Shown one piece after another: positions 6,176-8,878 of a stretch of DNA of 8,878 nt. The notes beneath the pieces were generated by a model. It did no database searches, was not told the DNA's origin, and worked only from the letters and a program-made list of their open reading frames with translations. A program made the position numbers and the translations under genes. The first letter of the stretch is position 1; each line of letters starts with the position of its first letter. Origin of the DNA: Elusimicrobia bacterium RIFCSPHIGHO2_02_FULL_57_9. GTDB lineage: Bacteria > Elusimicrobiota > Elusimicrobia > UBA1565 > UBA9628. The DNA lies in NCBI GenBank assembly GCA_001800015.1, contig MGUO01000073.1, forward strand, positions 5,804-14,681, given 5' to 3'.

Positions 6176-6706
6176 CTAATCCGTTACGGGCACCATCTCG
6201 TTCTTATCGTTGTACGTGTACCTCGGCTTGCCGTTCATCTTATGGATCACTGTCTTGTCGATCTTCCAGCCGTCCGGCCCCTTGGTGGCGTAGAAGTCAA
6301 GGTCCAGTTTATCTTTCGCGCCCTTTTCGACCGTCTTGAAGTCGGCGCAGGCAAAGAAGCTGTTCCCTTCCAGTTGGACGATCCGTTTCTTGTGGACCCC
6401 CACGAGCTTCAAGGGCCATGCCTTGCCGAGCTTCTCGTCCGTAACCTTGAAGGCCCCGTCAACCGATTGCTTTTTGACGTGGTTTTCGACCACCTCGTTG
6501 AACTCCTTGCGCATCTGCTTGTTCCACGCCTTCGATCCCGCCGGATGCTCATGTCCTGCGGGATGCTCCTCTTTCGCCGACGGCTTGGCCGTCTGCTGCT
6601 TCGGGGGGGCGGCCGTCGGATGCTCCTTGGGGTGCTCGGCCGCCTGCGACATGACGGCTGACGTCAGCGCAAGGCTGAACGGCATCGCCAGTATGATTCT
6701 CCTCAT
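6176..6706 (-). CDS. Secreted protein with His-rich EHP repeats; unrecognised C-terminal domain
   Basis: This 176-residue protein has a signal peptide (MRRIILAMPFSLALTSAVMSQAA) and then a low-complexity segment (24-58) carrying four EHP tripeptides plus GHEHPAG, so histidines are concentrated there. From about 60 to 176 there is a compact alpha/beta-looking domain. It has a charged helix (WNKQMRKEFNEVVENHVKK), strands such as RIVQLEGNSFFACADF and KLDLDFYATKG, and a YTYNDKNEMVPV tail; I do not recognise a named family. One cysteine (C120) is present. A strong GGAGGAGAG site lies just before the ATG, and the ATG overlaps the stop of the transglutaminase gene as ATGA. The His-rich segment suggests extracytoplasmic metal binding, but this is inference from composition. 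An NTF2-like fold is a possible alternative reading of the C-terminal domain. Confidence 0.85.
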   Translation of the reverse strand: MRRIILAMPFSLALTSAVMSQAAEHPKEHPTAAPPKQQTAKPSAKEEHPAGHEHPAGSKAWNKQMRKEFNEVVENHVKKQSVDGAFKVTDEKLGKAWPLKLVGVHKKRIVQLEGNSFFACADFKTVEKGAKDKLDLDFYATKGPDGWKIDKTVIHKMNGKPRYTYNDKNEMVPVTD

Positions 6707-7710
6707 GTTTTCTCTCCTCCTTTGATGTCTTTGTAGCGGCGCTCGATCTCGATGCCGTAAAAGGGCTTTCCGTCCGTCTCGGCGTAAGGCCGAATCATGT
6801 AATTCAACGCCGGCCCGCTGCGCCTCGGAAGGCGGATATCTCGGCCCGTGGAAACCAGGACGCGATTCGGGTCCAAGTTTCCAAAGTAGTAGTCCGCCTT
6901 GGCCGGCTGCTTCCGGGCTTCGGAGATGTCCACCGCAATCCACCCCCGGCCGGCGACGTGGAACTCGGCCCAGCAGTGATAAGGCTTGAGGACTGGCCCT
7001 TCGACCGCTTCGGGCAGGGGGTAGCCCATCTGAAACCTGGCGGGGATGCCTTCGGCCAGAGCCAAGGCGATGAATAACGAATGGAAGTCGGTGCAGTTGC
7101 CCTTGCCCACCTTGCAGGCGTAGGCCACGTCGCCTCGGCCCCAGCCTTTTCCGCTCGTGTCATAGCTCATGTGTCCCAGGACGTAACGGTAAAGAGCCCG
7201 CGCTTTCTCAAGAGGATCTTTGAGACCGCGGGTCGTTTCCCCGGCGATGCGGCGGACTTCATCATCGATGACGACCAAGCCTCGGGATTTCTGAAAGAGG
7301 GCGGATACTGGCTCCTCTTGCAGATCGGGCCGGCTCTGTTCCTTTCGAGTCAGCCGGTATTTGAGCCGGATTTCGATCTTGCCGGGTTTGACGGCGGCCG
7401 GCTCAAAATAGAGCAAGGGATTGCCGAAATCAGGGTCCACGCTTGCCTGGTGCGGCCACGGCGAATCCACCTCCAGGAGCTCCGCGGTTTGGAAGGAATC
7501 GTTGGGCAGTCTCGGAACCCAAAGCCTTATCGAGCGTTTGCCCGGCGGCATGCTCAGGCGTACGGTTTCGATCAAATCCAGGCTTCGGGATGGAGCGCTT
7601 TTTTGAAAATTGGACCGAGCCCGCGCCGCCAGTCCCAGAACCAGCACGGCCAAGACGATTCCCGACGTCCCTGTCAGTCTCTCATGAAAAATGCGGCGAA
7701 GTCGAATCAT
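6703..7710 (-). CDS. Transglutaminase-like superfamily protein, membrane-anchored or secreted
   Basis: The protein is 335 residues with an N-terminal membrane segment (about 16-31). A beta-rich domain follows (about 45-122, IRLWVPRLPNDS and a KIEIRLKYRL strand), then a transglutaminase-core domain. The papain-like triad is visible as C206 in GNCTDFHSLF, H245 in YHCWAEFHV and D261 in GWIAVDISEA, so the enzyme should be competent as a cysteine protease, amidase or acyl transferase outside the cytoplasm. A conserved-looking tail follows with NLDPNRV and LNYMIRPYAE. GGAGG sits five bases before the ATG, and the ATG directly abuts the TGA of the 36-codon gene. Its stop overlaps the start of the EHP-repeat gene. 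The substrate is unknown; the tight pairing with that gene makes it a candidate partner. Confidence 0.9.
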   Translation of the reverse strand: MIRLRRIFHERLTGTSGIVLAVLVLGLAARARSNFQKSAPSRSLDLIETVRLSMPPGKRSIRLWVPRLPNDSFQTAELLEVDSPWPHQASVDPDFGNPLLYFEPAAVKPGKIEIRLKYRLTRKEQSRPDLQEEPVSALFQKSRGLVVIDDEVRRIAGETTRGLKDPLEKARALYRYVLGHMSYDTSGKGWGRGDVAYACKVGKGNCTDFHSLFIALALAEGIPARFQMGYPLPEAVEGPVLKPYHCWAEFHVAGRGWIAVDISEARKQPAKADYYFGNLDPNRVLVSTGRDIRLPRRSGPALNYMIRPYAETDGKPFYGIEIERRYKDIKGGEKT

Positions 7711-7821
7711 TCATTCCTCCCCTGCGGATTGAGAAGCGTGCCTGGACAAAAGATAGATACCGGCCGCAAGGACCGTCGCTCCCCAAATCGCCACCTTATG
7801 TTTCCCGCTAAATAAGTCCAT
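7711..7821 (-). CDS. 36-residue single-span membrane peptide
   Basis: ATG at 7821 opens a 36-codon frame ending in TGA at 7711, immediately before the ATG of the transglutaminase gene. The product is a basic head (MDLFSGKHK), one hydrophobic span (about 10-25, VAIWGATVLAAGIYLL) and a polar tail ending in AGEE. Upstream, TGAGGTTTGA gives a GAGG about six bases before the start, so translation initiation is plausible. The compact membrane-peptide layout, the ribosome site and the zero-gap coupling to the next gene all favour a real gene. Its role is not recognisable: it could be a small subunit or regulator of the transglutaminase, or a leader that couples its translation. It falls below usual gene-caller length limits. 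Confidence 0.6.
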   Translation of the reverse strand: MDLFSGKHKVAIWGATVLAAGIYLLSRHASQSAGEE

Positions 7822-7869
7822 TCAAACCTCAAAATGTTACGGCCGGTATGATGAATCAAAAACTGACCA

Positions 7870-7886
7870 AGCGGCAAAACGCCGCT
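7870..7886 (-). terminator. Possible weak terminator after the CxxHCxxH protein gene
   Basis: AGCGGC (7870-7875) pairs with GCCGCT (7881-7886) around a five-base loop. On the minus strand the stem is followed, after seven bases, by a run of five T (7862-7858). It lies 22 bases past the stop of the gene at 7908. The short stem and the spaced T-run make termination partial at best. The remainder of the 7822-7907 gap holds only the ribosome site of the next gene; no convincing promoter was seen. Confidence 0.35.
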
Positions 7887-7907
7887 CCACCCACAACGCG
7901 GGGAGGA

Positions 7908-8285
7908 TCAGATCAGGAGGGGAAGATTCTGCCGCGCGAGGACGGCGGAGGGAGCCGGCGGGCCGATGTCGCGCACAAGGATCTGCGTTTGCAGGAGAAG
8001 ATCGCCGGGACGCATCCACGCCCCGATAAAAGTTCCACCACGGAGCTGTTCCCGGTTAAATAAGTTCTCGAAATTCACGGAAGGCAGCAGCGCGACATGC
8101 GATGCGCAGTGGGATATACATCGAATCTGCGGCGAATGAGAGGCATCGTCCAGGTCCCTGGAAGAGGCCGCGGCCCCAGGCGCAGGTTTATGCAGACCTT
8201 TCGCCAGGCAATGAAGGGGCGAGCCCAACAGCACCGAAGCCGCAAGGATCGCTCCGAGAAACCTTTGCATGATAGCGCGTGACAT
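7908..8285 (-). CDS. Small secreted protein with CxxHCxxH motif; unrecognised
   Basis: I place the start at ATG 8285 (125 residues). An in-frame ATG at 8309 is excluded because it overlaps a strong -10 box, so it would lie before the transcript start. A third ATG at 8270 (MQRFLGAILAASVLLGSPLHCLA) is equally plausible. The ATG at 8285 would sit only about three bases into the mRNA, while the 8270 start has an AGGA 14 bases upstream. The N-terminus is a signal peptide. A Ser/Ala-rich linker leads to CISHCASH (C56, H59, C60, H63), a potential metal site, and the tail includes RDIGPPAPS. I recognise no family. The layout (short, secreted, Cys/His cluster, next to a sigma/anti-sigma pair) resembles small periplasmic metal-responsive proteins such as CzcI or DUF2946, but that is analogy only. 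Confidence 0.65.
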   Translation of the reverse strand: MSRAIMQRFLGAILAASVLLGSPLHCLAKGLHKPAPGAAASSRDLDDASHSPQIRCISHCASHVALLPSVNFENLFNREQLRGGTFIGAWMRPGDLLLQTQILVRDIGPPAPSAVLARQNLPLLI

Positions 8286-8294
8286 CCTAGACCA

Positions 8295-8323
8295 ATTATA
8301 AGAAAGCATTAGCAGCGCGGCAA
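8295..8323 (-). promoter_or_regulatory. Sigma70-type promoter for the CxxHCxxH protein gene
   Basis: On the minus strand TTGCCG (8323-8318) is followed by a 17-base spacer and a consensus TATAAT (8300-8295). Transcription should begin near 8288, three to eighteen bases before the candidate start codons. The promoter lies between the anti-sigma stop (8334) and the secreted protein gene, so that gene can be expressed independently of the sigma operon. Confidence 0.65.
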
Positions 8324-8333
8324 ATTCTCCGTC

Positions 8334-8588
8334 TTAGACCTTCCGGAGCCGCGTGAGGAGACGTCGCTTGACGGCATCGAGCGTCCCCGGGGCAGGCTTC
8401 CCCGTCCATATGTTCCGCAGCGCCTGTGAGATTAGGCCGAGTTGGCGCGCGAAGCGGCCGCAATGCTCGCACATCGCAAGATGCATCCGCACGAGCATAC
8501 GATGGTGCCAGGGGAGAGTCTCGAATTCCCCCTCAGCGAGCTTCTGCGTCACCTCCCGGCAGGAGGGCATGAATTTGTCGATTATCAT
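8334..8588 (-). CDS. ZF-HC2-type anti-sigma factor, short cytoplasmic form
   Basis: This 84-residue protein carries the zinc-binding anti-sigma pattern: C10 in MPSCREVT, then HLAMCEHC (H36-x3-C40-x2-C43), followed by an amphipathic helix (GRFARQLGLISQALRN). No membrane span follows, unlike many anti-sigma factors, so it is a small soluble form that should bind and hold the ECF sigma factor encoded just upstream. I keep ATG 8588; ATG 8570 (MPSC) is where many relatives start, but it has no ribosome site. The 8588 start overlaps the stop of a 22-codon frame that itself overlaps the sigma stop, so translation may be coupled. The Cys/His cluster may sense redox or zinc, as in ZAS-type anti-sigmas; this is inferred from the motif. 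Confidence 0.85.
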   Translation of the reverse strand: MIIDKFMPSCREVTQKLAEGEFETLPWHHRMLVRMHLAMCEHCGRFARQLGLISQALRNIWTGKPAPGTLDAVKRRLLTRLRKV

Positions 8589-8653
8589 CTTAATGCCGAT
8601 CCTAAAGGAGGAGAGTGCGACTTCGTCGCCTCCTGTGACTGCTGCGCTGTCAT
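8585..8653 (-). CDS. Possible 22-codon linker ORF between sigma and anti-sigma genes
   Basis: ATG 8653 overlaps the sigma-factor stop as ATGA. The frame (MTAQQSQEATKSHSPPLGSALR) runs 22 codons to a TGA at 8585 that overlaps the ATG of the anti-sigma gene. This fills the 61-base gap exactly and would let ribosomes pass from sigma to anti-sigma by two successive re-initiations. The peptide is polar with no recognisable feature. It could be chance, since a 22-codon open frame is common. The double overlap is the only evidence. Confidence 0.3.
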   Translation of the reverse strand: MTAQQSQEATKSHSPPLGSALR

Positions 8654-8878
8654 TTTAGCCGCGTCCAATTCTTCTCCAGGCACTCGCGCAGCCTCATCCT
8701 GGCCCGGTGCATGAGCACCCGTAAATTGGTATAGCTGACGCCCAAAACGTTACAGATCGCCTCCGGCGACTCTCCCTCGACTTCCCTTAAAAAAAAGGCG
8801 GTCCGCTGGCTTGCGGAGAGATTCTCGGCGCATTTTTCGATTGTGGCCTGGATCTCCTTGGTCAAGGCGCTGTCCTCG
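8650..8878 (-). CDS. ECF-type RNA polymerase sigma factor, C-terminal part (cut by right edge)
   Basis: Only the last 75 or so codons are in the window; the frame is open through base 8878 (EDSALTKEI and onward), so the start lies outside. The TTG at 8865 is internal, not a start. The visible part is sigma region 4.2: a helix LSASQRTAFFLREVEG, then the helix-turn-helix SPEAICNVLGVSYTNLRVLMHRARMRLRECL, which reads the -35 element. The SYTNLRVLMHRARMRLR form is typical of ECF sigma factors paired with short zinc anti-sigmas. The following genes on the same strand are the possible linker frame and the anti-sigma. Candidate targets include the downstream envelope genes, although the one promoter seen here looks like a sigma70 type. 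Confidence 0.9.
   Translation of the reverse strand, partial: EDSALTKEIQATIEKCAENLSASQRTAFFLREVEGESPEAICNVLGVSYTNLRVLMHRARMRLRECLEKNWTRLK

Noticed and set aside
5744..6661. Plus-strand frame of about 305 codons antisense to ccdA and the EHP-repeat gene
   Set aside because: Its sequence is low-complexity (Arg/Leu/Gly-rich), crosses the two hairpins, and runs against two firmly identified genes. It is a high-GC shadow.
7822..7865. Promoter (TTGATT with TAACAT) for the membrane peptide and transglutaminase genes
   Set aside because: The spacing between the two boxes is only 14 bases and neither is close to consensus, so it cannot be supported.
7837..8063. Overlapping 60-71 codon frames on both strands around 7837-8063
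   Set aside because: They are Arg/Ser/Pro-rich, have no ribosome site or signal, and conflict with the secreted CxxHCxxH protein, which has a promoter and signal peptide.

Overview
The window looks like DNA from a GC-rich Gram-negative-type bacterium: it has signal peptides and anchors, extracytoplasmic thiol-redox proteins, and an ECF sigma factor with a zinc-finger anti-sigma. I cannot fix the phylum from sequence alone. Elusimicrobiota, Nitrospirota and Desulfobacterota-like groups are possible, but this is only an impression.

The left quarter (1-2210) is visibly less GC-rich and is a patchwork of incomplete genes. On the minus strand, 1-~257 reads as part of a zinc-ribbon transposase-like protein that runs off the left edge. 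Antisense to it and then beyond it, a plus-strand SUMF1/FGE-like domain gene (194-1372) lacks a convincing N-terminus. Next comes the N-terminal half of a secreted alpha/beta hydrolase (1405-~1920), cut just after its nucleophile elbow. It is joined out of frame to the C-terminal part of a FlgO/CsgG-like protein (~1930-2205). That piece is joined in frame to a cysteine-rich glutaredoxin-like domain (2211-2468). Base composition rises at the last joint, so the glutaredoxin probably belongs to the right-hand chromosome and 1-~2208 was joined on later, or the contig is chimeric there.

The right three quarters (2494-8878) are a compact minus-strand cluster. In transcription order it holds an ECF sigma factor (cut by the right edge), a possible 22-codon linker ORF, and a ZF-HC2 anti-sigma factor. 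A secreted CxxHCxxH protein follows with its own good -35/-10 promoter. Then come a 36-residue single-span membrane peptide, a transglutaminase-like membrane-anchored protein and a secreted EHP-repeat protein. After two strong hairpins, the cluster ends with CcdA, a membrane-anchored TlpA thioredoxin and a membrane-anchored YyaL/SPATA20 (DUF255) thioredoxin-fold protein.

Most junctions in this cluster are ATGA, TAATG or adjacent stop/start arrangements, which implies coupled translation. The likely logic is that CcdA carries electrons across the membrane to TlpA and perhaps to the DUF255 protein, while the upstream genes act on envelope peptides or metals. The link between the sigma/anti-sigma pair and the downstream genes is inferred from position only. 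No tRNA, rRNA, CRISPR array or integron attC site was seen.
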